Shown here: positions 14,093 through 21,636 of the stretch, one piece after another
Position numbering within the stretch: the first letter of the stretch is position 1
How the letters are laid out: the number at the start of each line of letters is the position of its first letter
Assembly (NCBI GenBank): GCA_946618395.1
Contig: CAMOLD010000011.1
Coordinates: 1 to 21,636 of the forward strand
DNA: 21,636 bases
Reading direction: 5' to 3'
DNA from: an uncultured Clostridia bacterium
GTDB lineage: Bacteria; Bacillota; Clostridia; Oscillospirales; CAG-272
Translations under genes and position numbers: made by a program
The notes under the pieces: generated by a model
What the model was told of the DNA's origin: nothing
The model's database searches: none
What the model saw: the letters and a program-made list of their open reading frames with translations, nothing else

Positions 14093-16540
14093 ATGACAGA
14101 TTTGACGAACAAAGAAGCTCCCAGATGGGAAGATAGCGAATATACAGCTCAAAAAGCGCTGGAACTTGTTAAGGATAACTATGTAAGGTCCATCCTGTTC
14201 GATTCGCGGTTTGACCGAGAGCCGCCCGTACAACAAGTGGCGTTTTCCTTCGGGATGAATTCGCTGACGCAAACCATGCGCAAGATTATCAATCTTGCCT
14301 ATCTGGTCACGCTATGTCGCTGGAAACAGCTGGATGAAACCAAAGACGGCGAACAGAGCTGGGGTCACCCCGAAGATATCGATGCGTTTAATAACGCCCG
14401 CTTTTCGGGCATGTTCCGCGGAGCGGTTGTCAACGAGGAAGTCACACTGGATCTGCAGGTGTTTTCTTTGATCGAGTTGTGGATCGGCTTGAAAAACGCA
14501 ACGCACCTGGTCGTAAATCGTTTTGACAATATCTTTGATGACACCATCTCCGGCGACACCATTGGACTTACGCTCAAACAGGCGCGCGATCTGATCAAAT
14601 CCGTCGATAACAAGAGTAGCGAAGGCGATGGCAAAGGCATATCTTTAGCTACCTGCAACGAGGTTTGCTACCGGTTGCTCAAATCGTTTGTCGTTTTTCA
14701 AAAAATGAAAATCGAATGCAATTTGGACGCTCCGCTGGAATCTACTGATGATGTTGTCATCAGCTATGATGCCAGCTGCGACGGAATTGTCAAACTGTAT
14801 CCGAACAAATGCTATCCCCCTGCGAAATTTATTGTGCTTTATGAACAGCTGGCACGGCAAAAGGGCGAGCTGGTAGGAAACAACCATCACCTCACCCTTT
14901 ATATGCTTTCGGAAATGGCAACCTTCAACGGCGTCGTGGAATGCACCTATCATTCTTTTGACGATGAAAGAGTTGTTCGCATCGATACGGGAATGCCGAA
15001 GCCGGATACCCAGAATACCGAGGATAAAGAGTATATCCGTGAAATGCGGAAATTTCTCTCCTTCAACTATAAAGACATCCGGGATATTGCCCTGGTTATC
15101 AGCGATGCTTTGAACGAAGTGCCGTTCAAAAAGAAGGCGTTGTTTGATATTTGCAAAAAGAAGTATCCCAAAATCATCGCGGACGTTCAAAGCGAAAACG
15201 CGCCAAGCATTTATTGGGACAATATTGTTACATTGATGCTTGTGGAAATGGGAAAGAGCGATTTTCTGGAACAAATATTGGATGATGAAGCATTGTTCAA
15301 GGAAATTGTGCGCAATATCGAGTGGCGTCAAGCCAAAAAGAAAACCTCCAGTTACGATATTTGGAAGCAGTATGACGCAGCTATCGGAGAGATTGAGCCA
15401 AGAATACCGGAAGACCAGAAAACCGTTCTGAAAGCGCAAATCAGGGCAAGAATTGTTTTGCAGTGTTTTGGAAAAGAGCAGAATAAAAAGCTTGCAACGC
15501 AGTGCCCCTATACGGAAAGCCTGTCGTATAAGTATGCAAACATCCTTTCGTGCGTTTCTGTTCTCAAGCAATGTCAGTCCAGCAACGTCAATATGAGCGA
15601 TTGCTCGGAAGCAATCAAAAAATTGAAAGGTATTTTCCGCAATATTTTCATCTTTTTGCAAATGTTCTATAAGGCGCTGGATGCCTATGCTTTTGCAAAG
15701 CAGCAGCAAAAGGATTTTGATCAATTCGAGCCTGGAAAAGAAAAGAAAATGCAGGATTGTCAGGATCGTTTTAAGGAAAAAGCCGTTGAGGTTTTGAGCG
15801 AGATCAAAGATCAAACGCTCAAAGAAGCTTACGAGGGCTTTTGCAAGATCTGCGAAAAATACAACTCCTATTCTTTCAGCGATATAAATTCCAGCAGAGA
15901 AGAAGCCAAACGGCTGAAAAGCTTAATTACCAGAAGCTACATCTGCGATGTGAAAAAGCTGCGCTTTTTTGCCGAAACAACCTTGCCAAAGCCCAGCGGC
16001 ATACTTCGCCGGAGAGAGGATAACGGCGAGCCCATTCCCGAAAATTACACGATTTTCGATATGCTGGATTTGCTGTTTACCGAAGAATTCAGAAGTAGCG
16101 AGGAGCTTCCTTTGTGGTTGGGGCAGTTCCAGGATCTGTTCCTGTTCCTGATTTACAATGAGGACTATAACCAAAAAGGGCTCTATAATGCAAGGGATGA
16201 ATACGGAAAACCCATCGAACTGAAAGATAAGGATTGCGATCCGATCTACCCCTATATCGTAACTTACTACAAAGAGAATATGGACCGCGACCAACTGAAA
16301 AAATGCGCCTATCGTGTGCCAATTCCCACAAGCGGCGCGGCAATCAACGGCCAGGATTCGGGATTTGTTGTCACCCTTCTTACCGATGAGGAATATCAGC
16401 AAGATACGTATTTCTGCATCCCGTTGCGATATGGCTCCAGCGATAGTTGGTGGATCAATCCGTTCTTATATCCCATCCAGCCCGTTCGCGATGCATATTC
16501 GGATGTTTTTTCCAACAAGTCAAAAGAAAACAATCAGTGA
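14093..16540 (+). CDS. Uncharacterised 815-aa protein of the TIR operon
   Basis: The family is not recognised. I place the start at ATG 14093, 1 nt after the ATPase stop. The frame is open upstream to 13937, but that part lies inside the ATPase gene and does not look like a real N-terminus. Expression probably relies on coupling, since only a weak GGGTGA precedes it. The protein seems soluble and helical, rich in Lys, Asp and Glu, with many cysteines. Visible blocks include QSWGHPEDIDAF and ARFSGMFRGAVV (about 75-105), DLQVFSLIELWIGL (about 113-130), a charged helical middle, and a C-terminal aromatic patch SDSWWINPFLYPIQP (about 780). No catalytic motif stands out. Its size and helical character match the 896-aa protein, so the two may form a complex with the ATPase. 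Confidence 0.85.
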   Translation: MTDLTNKEAPRWEDSEYTAQKALELVKDNYVRSILFDSRFDREPPVQQVAFSFGMNSLTQTMRKIINLAYLVTLCRWKQLDETKDGEQSWGHPEDIDAFNNARFSGMFRGAVVNEEVTLDLQVFSLIELWIGLKNATHLVVNRFDNIFDDTISGDTIGLTLKQARDLIKSVDNKSSEGDGKGISLATCNEVCYRLLKSFVVFQKMKIECNLDAPLESTDDVVISYDASCDGIVKLYPNKCYPPAKFIVLYEQLARQKGELVGNNHHLTLYMLSEMATFNGVVECTYHSFDDERVVRIDTGMPKPDTQNTEDKEYIREMRKFLSFNYKDIRDIALVISDALNEVPFKKKALFDICKKKYPKIIADVQSENAPSIYWDNIVTLMLVEMGKSDFLEQILDDEALFKEIVRNIEWRQAKKKTSSYDIWKQYDAAIGEIEPRIPEDQKTVLKAQIRARIVLQCFGKEQNKKLATQCPYTESLSYKYANILSCVSVLKQCQSSNVNMSDCSEAIKKLKGIFRNIFIFLQMFYKALDAYAFAKQQQKDFDQFEPGKEKKMQDCQDRFKEKAVEVLSEIKDQTLKEAYEGFCKICEKYNSYSFSDINSSREEAKRLKSLITRSYICDVKKLRFFAETTLPKPSGILRRREDNGEPIPENYTIFDMLDLLFTEEFRSSEELPLWLGQFQDLFLFLIYNEDYNQKGLYNARDEYGKPIELKDKDCDPIYPYIVTYYKENMDRDQLKKCAYRVPIPTSGAAINGQDSGFVVTLLTDEEYQQDTYFCIPLRYGSSDSWWINPFLYPIQPVRDAYSDVFSNKSKENNQ

Positions 16541-16549
16541 GGAAAAACC

Positions 16550-17362
16550 ATGAACCACATGATGATCGATGCATACCAGGCGAGTGAATCTCGCCTGGAT
16601 AATTTGATGGCAGTGGATTCGGCGTTGAATGAAATCGTCAAAGTGTTGAATCTGAAAGCGGTCATGCCACCGTTTTTATTGCCGTTTTATTATGCAAAGG
16701 ACGCCGAAGATGACGGCATCAGCGCGTTTGTCATTTTGCAAGGCGGACATATCACCATACACACCTTTCCAAGAAGACGGTGTCTGTTTGTGGATTTGTT
16801 GTATGACGGCTACTATGATGAAAATAAACTGAACAGCGTTTTGGAAAAGAATTTTTCCTGCGTCATTGAAAAATCCATTCGCACCGAAAGAAGATATTAT
16901 GATTCGACGATTGATGAGAGCAGAATTTATCAGTCCGGCAGCGATCAAAAGGATTTTGGCCCGCACACCATTGCCATGGTGGAAAACGTGGATATTACGC
17001 TGGAGCAAATCTTTGATATGCTGGATAGCCTGCCGCGAACGATCAACATGTTGCCCATCAGCCGCCCGTATGTTTTGAAATCAAACCTGGAAAATCCGCA
17101 ATATCTTTCCGGCGTGGTGCTCATTGCGCAAAGCCATATCGCGTTTCACTATTGCATTGCGGACCGAACGCTGTTTTGTGATGCGTTCAGCTGTTCTTTT
17201 TACCGGATTGAAAATTTTGTTTCCTATTTGAAAGAGAAATTCGGCGATATGGTTCACATGACCATCATTCGCGGAAGCAAACATGTGGATAAGATTTTCA
17301 ACCGGGAAAATAAAGTGAAAGAGCATGGGAAATGGCTCAATAATTCAATGAAGAGGAATTGA
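16550..17362 (+). CDS. Duplicated S-adenosylmethionine-decarboxylase-like protein
   Basis: This 270-aa protein contains two SpeD/AdoMetDC-like halves. In Thermotoga SpeD, Ser63 becomes the pyruvoyl cofactor and His68 and Cys83 assist. The C-terminal half reads AQSHIAFH and then LFCDAFSC: S195, H200 and C215 fall at exactly the Ser63, His68 and Cys83 spacings, and D211 matches Asp79. The residue before the serine is Gln194 instead of the usual Glu. The N-terminal half reads QGGHITIHTFP and then FVDLLYD: the histidine (H71) and Asp (D82) remain, but Ser is replaced by G66 and Cys by D86, so that half cannot form a pyruvoyl group. The arrangement recalls eukaryotic AdoMetDC, a fused duplication with one active half. 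Decarboxylation of SAM or a related substrate is possible but unproven. It starts 9 nt after the previous stop with GAGGA. Confidence 0.75.
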   Translation: MNHMMIDAYQASESRLDNLMAVDSALNEIVKVLNLKAVMPPFLLPFYYAKDAEDDGISAFVILQGGHITIHTFPRRRCLFVDLLYDGYYDENKLNSVLEKNFSCVIEKSIRTERRYYDSTIDESRIYQSGSDQKDFGPHTIAMVENVDITLEQIFDMLDSLPRTINMLPISRPYVLKSNLENPQYLSGVVLIAQSHIAFHYCIADRTLFCDAFSCSFYRIENFVSYLKEKFGDMVHMTIIRGSKHVDKIFNRENKVKEHGKWLNNSMKRN

Positions 17363-17363
17363 G

Positions 17364-18437
17364 ATGGATTGCAAAAAATTAACCGATATCAAAGCAGGTC
17401 TGCTTTGCCTTGGGGTCAACGTTGACGAGGCAGTTGGCGCCGAGTTGTTGAAATCAAGACCGTATTTTTACGATAAAGGGTTTGTGCACGCGGTCAATGC
17501 CAATATTATGGGAAGCAATGTTTGCATCAGCGTTGCCGAGCGGTTCAGCGGTAGATCCCCCTATCATTTGAAGGAAAAGAACGGTGCGTTCTATATCCAT
17601 ACCGAGGGAGAGGAAGATATTCGCATTACTTTGTTTGACGATCTTCCCAAAACGGGAACTGTGATTGATATGCTTGCAAGACCGCATTCCAATCATGTTA
17701 TCTCGCTGTGGCCTTCTTTGGTATGTTGCTATGATCAGCCCGGCAAAAAGTGCAAGTTTTGCAGCATCAAAACAACCCCGGAGCAAACCATCGTTCCGGC
17801 GGAAGATGTTGTGAACGGACTGCGGGAGCTGTTTCAGCTTACCAACCGGTATTCTATTAACTTGGGCGGGGGAACCTATCTCAATCCTGACCACATGGCG
17901 GAGTATCTCATCACCATCATTCAAGGCGTTCGGGAATTTACTCAAACTCCGATTTCAGTTGAGCTTGCGCCCCCGGCAGATTTGGAATATATCGAAAAAC
18001 TTCGTGCCGCCGGAGCATCTTCGCTGATTATGAATCTGGAAGTTGCCGATAACGAAAGGCGGAAGGCGATTTGCCCCGGAAAATCTTCTATCAAATACGA
18101 GCATTATTATCAGGCTTATGAAAAGGGTGTTGCTGTTTTTGGGCGCGGGAAAATATCTTGCGTTTTAATTGCAGGAATTCAGCCCAAAGAAGATATTGTA
18201 AAAGAATGCAAAAAGCTAACGGATATCGGCGTCATTCCTACGATTATTCCGTTTAAGGCAATGGATGACTGCGAATTGAAGGATTTGGGGAACTGCGATC
18301 CGAACGAACTGTTGTGGATCAGTGCCCGCGTTGGTGCACTTTTAAGGGAGAAAGGCCTTTCTCCGGCCATGCAGGAAGGGTGCACAAAATGCGGCGGTTG
18401 TTCTCTAGAAACCAATTACTATGACATCAGGGAATGA
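17364..18437 (+). CDS. Radical SAM enzyme with C-terminal cysteine motif
   Basis: This 357-aa protein has the radical SAM cluster cysteines in CCYDQPGKKCKFC: C122, C130 and C133, a Cx7Cx2C pattern instead of the classical Cx3Cx2C. Supporting SAM-fold features are the LGGGTYLN segment near 167-174 (the GGE-like strand) and VELAPPADLEYIEKLRAAG near 210. The C-terminus ends in EGCTKCGGCSLE (C340, C343, C346), able to hold an auxiliary iron-sulfur cluster. About 110 residues precede the cluster motif, a sizeable N-terminal extension. The ATG is 1 nt after the SpeD-like stop with AGAGGAATT upstream, so the two are coupled. It might belong near the MSMEG_0568-type radical SAM group; that is only an impression. 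The substrate is unknown. Confidence 0.82.
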   Translation: MDCKKLTDIKAGLLCLGVNVDEAVGAELLKSRPYFYDKGFVHAVNANIMGSNVCISVAERFSGRSPYHLKEKNGAFYIHTEGEEDIRITLFDDLPKTGTVIDMLARPHSNHVISLWPSLVCCYDQPGKKCKFCSIKTTPEQTIVPAEDVVNGLRELFQLTNRYSINLGGGTYLNPDHMAEYLITIIQGVREFTQTPISVELAPPADLEYIEKLRAAGASSLIMNLEVADNERRKAICPGKSSIKYEHYYQAYEKGVAVFGRGKISCVLIAGIQPKEDIVKECKKLTDIGVIPTIIPFKAMDDCELKDLGNCDPNELLWISARVGALLREKGLSPAMQEGCTKCGGCSLETNYYDIRE

Positions 18438-18441
18438 AACA

Positions 18442-20538
18442 ATGATTCTTTATCAAGATCAAAAAAAGAGCATGGAAATCATCGGACGAGCCGGGGGCAA
18501 AAGTCTCGGGCTCGTCAAACTATTGTCATATGGACTTTGCGTTCCGGATTTCTTTGTGATCCCTGCCGATGCTGATTTGAACGCCCTCGGCTTTCGCAAC
18601 GAATTGGAAGAAGCGGCAAAAAAACTGGGTGCCGGACCTTTTGCGGTGCGTTCCAGCGGAACGCAGGAGGACGGGGCAAAAAAAAGTTTTGCCGGGCAAT
18701 ACAGCACCGAGCTAAATGTTTCCCGGGAAGAACTGTATTCGGCAGTTTTGAAGGTTGCCGCGTCGGCAAATTCGGAAACGGTGAAAGAATATGCGCGGCA
18801 ATTGGAGGTAAAACAATCCCGGCGCATTGCCATTATTGTGCAAAAGCAAATTTCACCCCAAAAAGCCGGCGTAATGTTTACAAGCTCGCCGTTTTCCAAG
18901 AACGAGGTTCTCATTGAAGAGGTGGATGGTTTAGGGGAATCGCTTGTCAGCGGGGAGGTTACTCCGCGCCGCAAATCTTTTCCCAAGAGCAAGGGAATAC
19001 AAGCTTCCGGCTATGAAGAGGAGCTTTTGAAAGCGGCGGTCCTTTTGGAAAAATCCGAAGGGAAGCCTATGGATATTGAATGGGCTTATGACGGAAAGCT
19101 GTATTTTTTGCAAATGCGCCCCATCACAACCGTCGGCGATCCGCTGCCCGATATTGCCGGCAAGCATTGGAATCTATATGTTTACCGCAATTTTTGCCGG
19201 TTGTGTCATTCCGTTCAAATAAAAGCAACGGAAAAAGCCGTGCAGGAAAAGCAATTCGGCGTTTATATGCCGGTTTTTGAGGGGATCCTTCTGAACGGCA
19301 GAGAGTTCTATACCGAAAAAAACGATCGCCTGTCCAATCAGCTTTGGAAAGAATATGACAGGAATGACTTTTTCGGTTCGTTTGCCGGTCAAATTGAATC
19401 GCTTGTCAAAAAAACGCGCCAAAGGGCAAACGCATTACAGAAAAAAGATGTTTCGTCTCTTGGCGATCGCGCGCTTTTTGCGGCTTATGATCGCGAAATT
19501 CAATACTATATCAAAAGCTATCTTCCGCTGATGATGCGTCCGGACGAATATTTGTTTGAAAAACTGTGCAAACAAATCGGTCAAGACCGGGCAAATGCGC
19601 TTCGCGGGCTTCTTCCTTCTCTTGCCAAGAAAACAATGTATGCCGGCGAAAAAAAGTGCTTTTTGCAAGCGGTTTGCCAACAAACGCCGGGGGAATATTT
19701 GCGCGCGTTTGAGTGGAGCAACAATCCGCTTTCGGTTTTCTCCGCCCCCATCGGCGAGGAAGAGTATTGGGAGCGCGCGAAAGATTGCACGCCGGAGCAG
19801 GCAAAAAAAGAGTTGCAGGCCATTTGCAAACGGGAGCGCATCTCCCGCAAAAATGCAAAAAAAGCGGTCAATGCCATTCAAAAAGAGGACGCAAAAAAAA
19901 CAATTGCCGACATTGTAAAATTTATCTATTTGCGAACTTATACAACCGAAAACAGCGACCGCTACTTCTTTTATATTAAGGAAAGAATTTTAAGCGAAAT
20001 CAGCCGCCGGAAGAACCTGCCGCTCAAAGTGCTGTTGGGAATGGATTTTTGCGAAATCTCCCAATTAAAAAACGGAGGGGCTGTCAATCTTGACGAACAG
20101 CAAAAACGCAATCGCGGAGAGCTGATTGTTTTTTCCAAAGAAGGCGCAAAAACCTATTACGGCGCAAACACCTATCTGCTTTTGCAAACCATCATGCCGG
20201 CAGAAACACCCCGGGCGGGGAGCGTTTTTCCAGGTCAGGTCGCCTGTAGCGGTGAGGCAGAGGGCAGAGTAAGAATCGTTCGCTCTTTTTCCGACGCAAA
20301 AAAGATGAACGACGGTGAAATCCTGGTAACCTCTATGACAACACCGGAAATCTCATTGGCAGTAGATAAAGCCGCCGGTATTATTACAGATGAGGGCGGA
20401 ATTACCTGCCATGCAGCCATTGTTGCCCGGGAATGGGGCATTCCGTGCCTGATTGGAACGGGGAAAGCCACCAGCGTTTTAACCGATGGAATGAAGGTCA
20501 AATTGAACTGCATCAAAGGATTTTTCGAGATCCAATAA
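18442..20538 (+). CDS. PEP-synthase/rifampin-phosphotransferase-like dikinase
   Basis: This 698-aa protein has an N-terminal ATP-grasp domain of the PPDK/PEP-synthase type: GGKSLGL (about 18-24), VPDFFVI, AVRSSGTQEDG (R70) and SFAGQYST, then DIEWAYDG and FLQMRPITT near 215-230. The C-terminal swivelling phosphohistidine domain has TTPEISLAV and GGITCHAAIVARE with catalytic H657. The PEP/pyruvate-binding barrel of true PEP synthase is missing. The middle (about 235-590) is an unrecognised lysine-rich helical domain. This ATP-X-His layout matches rifampin phosphotransferases, which transfer the beta-phosphate of ATP to a small molecule, releasing AMP and phosphate. The middle domain would bind the unknown acceptor. 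An in-frame ATG at 18421 lies inside the radical SAM gene; ATG 18442 has CAGGGA 7 nt upstream and is preferred. Confidence 0.85.
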   Translation: MILYQDQKKSMEIIGRAGGKSLGLVKLLSYGLCVPDFFVIPADADLNALGFRNELEEAAKKLGAGPFAVRSSGTQEDGAKKSFAGQYSTELNVSREELYSAVLKVAASANSETVKEYARQLEVKQSRRIAIIVQKQISPQKAGVMFTSSPFSKNEVLIEEVDGLGESLVSGEVTPRRKSFPKSKGIQASGYEEELLKAAVLLEKSEGKPMDIEWAYDGKLYFLQMRPITTVGDPLPDIAGKHWNLYVYRNFCRLCHSVQIKATEKAVQEKQFGVYMPVFEGILLNGREFYTEKNDRLSNQLWKEYDRNDFFGSFAGQIESLVKKTRQRANALQKKDVSSLGDRALFAAYDREIQYYIKSYLPLMMRPDEYLFEKLCKQIGQDRANALRGLLPSLAKKTMYAGEKKCFLQAVCQQTPGEYLRAFEWSNNPLSVFSAPIGEEEYWERAKDCTPEQAKKELQAICKRERISRKNAKKAVNAIQKEDAKKTIADIVKFIYLRTYTTENSDRYFFYIKERILSEISRRKNLPLKVLLGMDFCEISQLKNGGAVNLDEQQKRNRGELIVFSKEGAKTYYGANTYLLLQTIMPAETPRAGSVFPGQVACSGEAEGRVRIVRSFSDAKKMNDGEILVTSMTTPEISLAVDKAAGIITDEGGITCHAAIVAREWGIPCLIGTGKATSVLTDGMKVKLNCIKGFFEIQ

Positions 20539-20566
20539 ACGCTTTATCAATAAAGGAGAGTCAAAC

Positions 20567-21636
20567 ATGATTTACAGCATTGTTTCTGCCTGTTGTATTG
20601 CCGTTATGATTGCAATCATCCTTTGGTTTGTTCTCAAATTGCTTTTCAAACGCAACCGGGCGGAAAAGATTGAGTTTATTAAAAGCTTTAAAAAAGGGAA
20701 ATGTGCAATTATTTATATTGTAGCAATTCCGCTTTACTTGCTTGCGGATCTGTTTGCCGGAAAAACCGTTGGCGTATCAGTCTTTAATTCTGTTTCAAAA
20801 GCAGTTTATCTTGTGGTTTTGAAATATGATGTTTCTATTGCATTGATTGATAAAAATGCTTTATTTGCCAGCGCTCTTTATCTCTGTTTTGCTTTGGTGA
20901 TTGTTAATGCATGCATGATTACGATTTCCTTCTTTCACCAAGCCATTTGGCATGCGTTCAAAAGGGCGCAGTTCCAAAAAGCGAATCAGGATAAGTGTAT
21001 GATTGTTGGAAACAACAATAAAAGCCGGATGATTTACGATTCCTGCACTTGCCGCAAATCCATTGTCGGCGTTCTGTCTAAAGAAGAACAGGAAAAGCTG
21101 TATATCTCCGATGTTTTCTATCAGTCATGCGATGGTGAGTCCCATTTTTCAGAGTGGCTCAACAAAAAAATTTCCAAGTGCCTTTCAGAGCTCAAAAAAG
21201 CAAAAAGAAAGTTGAAAATCATCATCAATAACGATACCGAAAAGAAAAATCTGGATCAGTGCGGCAGACTGTTGGAAATGATTCAATCGCTGCAGGATTC
21301 CGATCTTCCTTTTTTGGATGTCTATGTTTTCGGGGATAGGGAGTTCGAGGATATTTACGCGCAATATGAGGCAAAGTCGAAGGGCTGTTTGCATTATGTA
21401 AACGAATACCAGCAAATTGCAATTGATTTTATTGATCGGTATCCGCTTACGGAGTTTATGAATGAGAACCATATTGATTACCGCACGTCACTTTTGAAAC
21501 CCGAAACGGATATTCATGTTGCCATGATCGGCTTTGGCCGCACCAATCAGCAAATCTTTCTTTCCATGGTGGCAAACAATCAGTTTTTGACCAAGGACAG
21601 CGAAGGCAAACCGGTTGCAAAACAGGTGGAATATCA
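20567..21636 (+). CDS. Membrane protein with Rossmann-like domain (partial, runs off the right edge)
   Basis: The frame starts at ATG 20567 with AAAGGAGAG upstream and is open through the last base, so the C-terminus is missing; 356 codons are visible. Hydrophobic segments lie at about residues 3-27, 46-64 and 98-123, with a further amphipathic stretch at 73-94. The cytosolic part starts with DKCMIVGNN (142-150), a strand-loop typical of a Rossmann fold, and later has HVAMIGFGRTNQQIF (317-331), whose GxGxxN loop resembles TrkA-N/RCK-type nucleotide-binding domains. A 2-4 helix pore-like N-terminus with RCK-like domains suggests a ligand-gated channel or membrane sensor, but this is inference. 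Similar proteins in my memory carry a C-terminal RyR domain, which cannot be checked here. It lies 28 nt after the dikinase and is probably in the same operon. Confidence 0.75.
   Translation, partial: MIYSIVSACCIAVMIAIILWFVLKLLFKRNRAEKIEFIKSFKKGKCAIIYIVAIPLYLLADLFAGKTVGVSVFNSVSKAVYLVVLKYDVSIALIDKNALFASALYLCFALVIVNACMITISFFHQAIWHAFKRAQFQKANQDKCMIVGNNNKSRMIYDSCTCRKSIVGVLSKEEQEKLYISDVFYQSCDGESHFSEWLNKKISKCLSELKKAKRKLKIIINNDTEKKNLDQCGRLLEMIQSLQDSDLPFLDVYVFGDREFEDIYAQYEAKSKGCLHYVNEYQQIAIDFIDRYPLTEFMNENHIDYRTSLLKPETDIHVAMIGFGRTNQQIFLSMVANNQFLTKDSEGKPVAKQVEY

Noticed and set aside
14645..15814. Long minus-strand open frame (389 codons) opposite the 815-aa gene
   Set aside because: Shadow of the plus-strand gene; the coupling on the plus strand is convincing and the antisense product has no recognisable content.
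18421..18441. Earlier ATG for the dikinase inside the radical SAM gene
   Set aside because: ATG 18442 has a CAGGGA 7 nt upstream and begins the conserved domain at the expected distance.
1..21636. CRISPR array, tRNA, rRNA or insertion sequence
   Set aside because: No regularly spaced direct repeats with unique spacers, no cloverleaf or rRNA-like stretch, and no transposase or integrase gene were seen.

Overview
The window looks like chromosomal DNA from a low-to-mid GC Bacillota, probably a gut-type Clostridia. This is an inference. It rests on near-consensus TTGACA-17-TATAAT promoters, strong AGGAGG-type ribosome binding sites, a LuxS enzyme, a lipoprotein-anchored OppA, and a BspA-type leucine-rich-repeat protein. 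All supported genes are on the + strand, in three blocks.

Block 1 (about 1-2760) starts with a hairpin-rich, repeat-like stretch and a perfect consensus promoter. Then come luxS, a membrane-anchored calcineurin-like phosphoesterase and an alpha/beta hydrolase, ending in a strong intrinsic terminator. Block 2 (about 2800-8996) is a complete peptide ABC importer in the order oppB-oppC-oppD-oppF-oppA. It is driven by a second perfect promoter whose -10 box is overlapped by a 9-bp perfect inverted repeat, a likely operator. It ends in a strong terminator.

Block 3 (9249 to the right edge, cut off at 21636) is the unusual part. It is one tightly packed operon of eight genes: a TIR-LRR protein, an 896-aa orphan, a ParA/MinD-like ATPase with an altered Walker A (KGGSCRTTT), an 815-aa orphan, a duplicated S-adenosylmethionine-decarboxylase-like protein, a radical SAM enzyme, a PEP-synthase/rifampin-phosphotransferase-like dikinase, and a membrane protein with a Rossmann-like GFGRTN motif that runs off the window. 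Most gene spacings are 1-28 nt and several starts look translationally coupled, so the products probably work together.

My reading is that block 3 is a candidate undescribed conflict or defence/signalling system. The TIR domain would be the NAD-consuming effector, and the KGG-R ATPase with the two orphans would be the sensor or scaffold. The SpeD-like, radical SAM and dikinase trio would make or modify a small molecule, and the membrane protein would be a sensor or second effector. The domain calls are seen in the sequence; the system-level function is inference.
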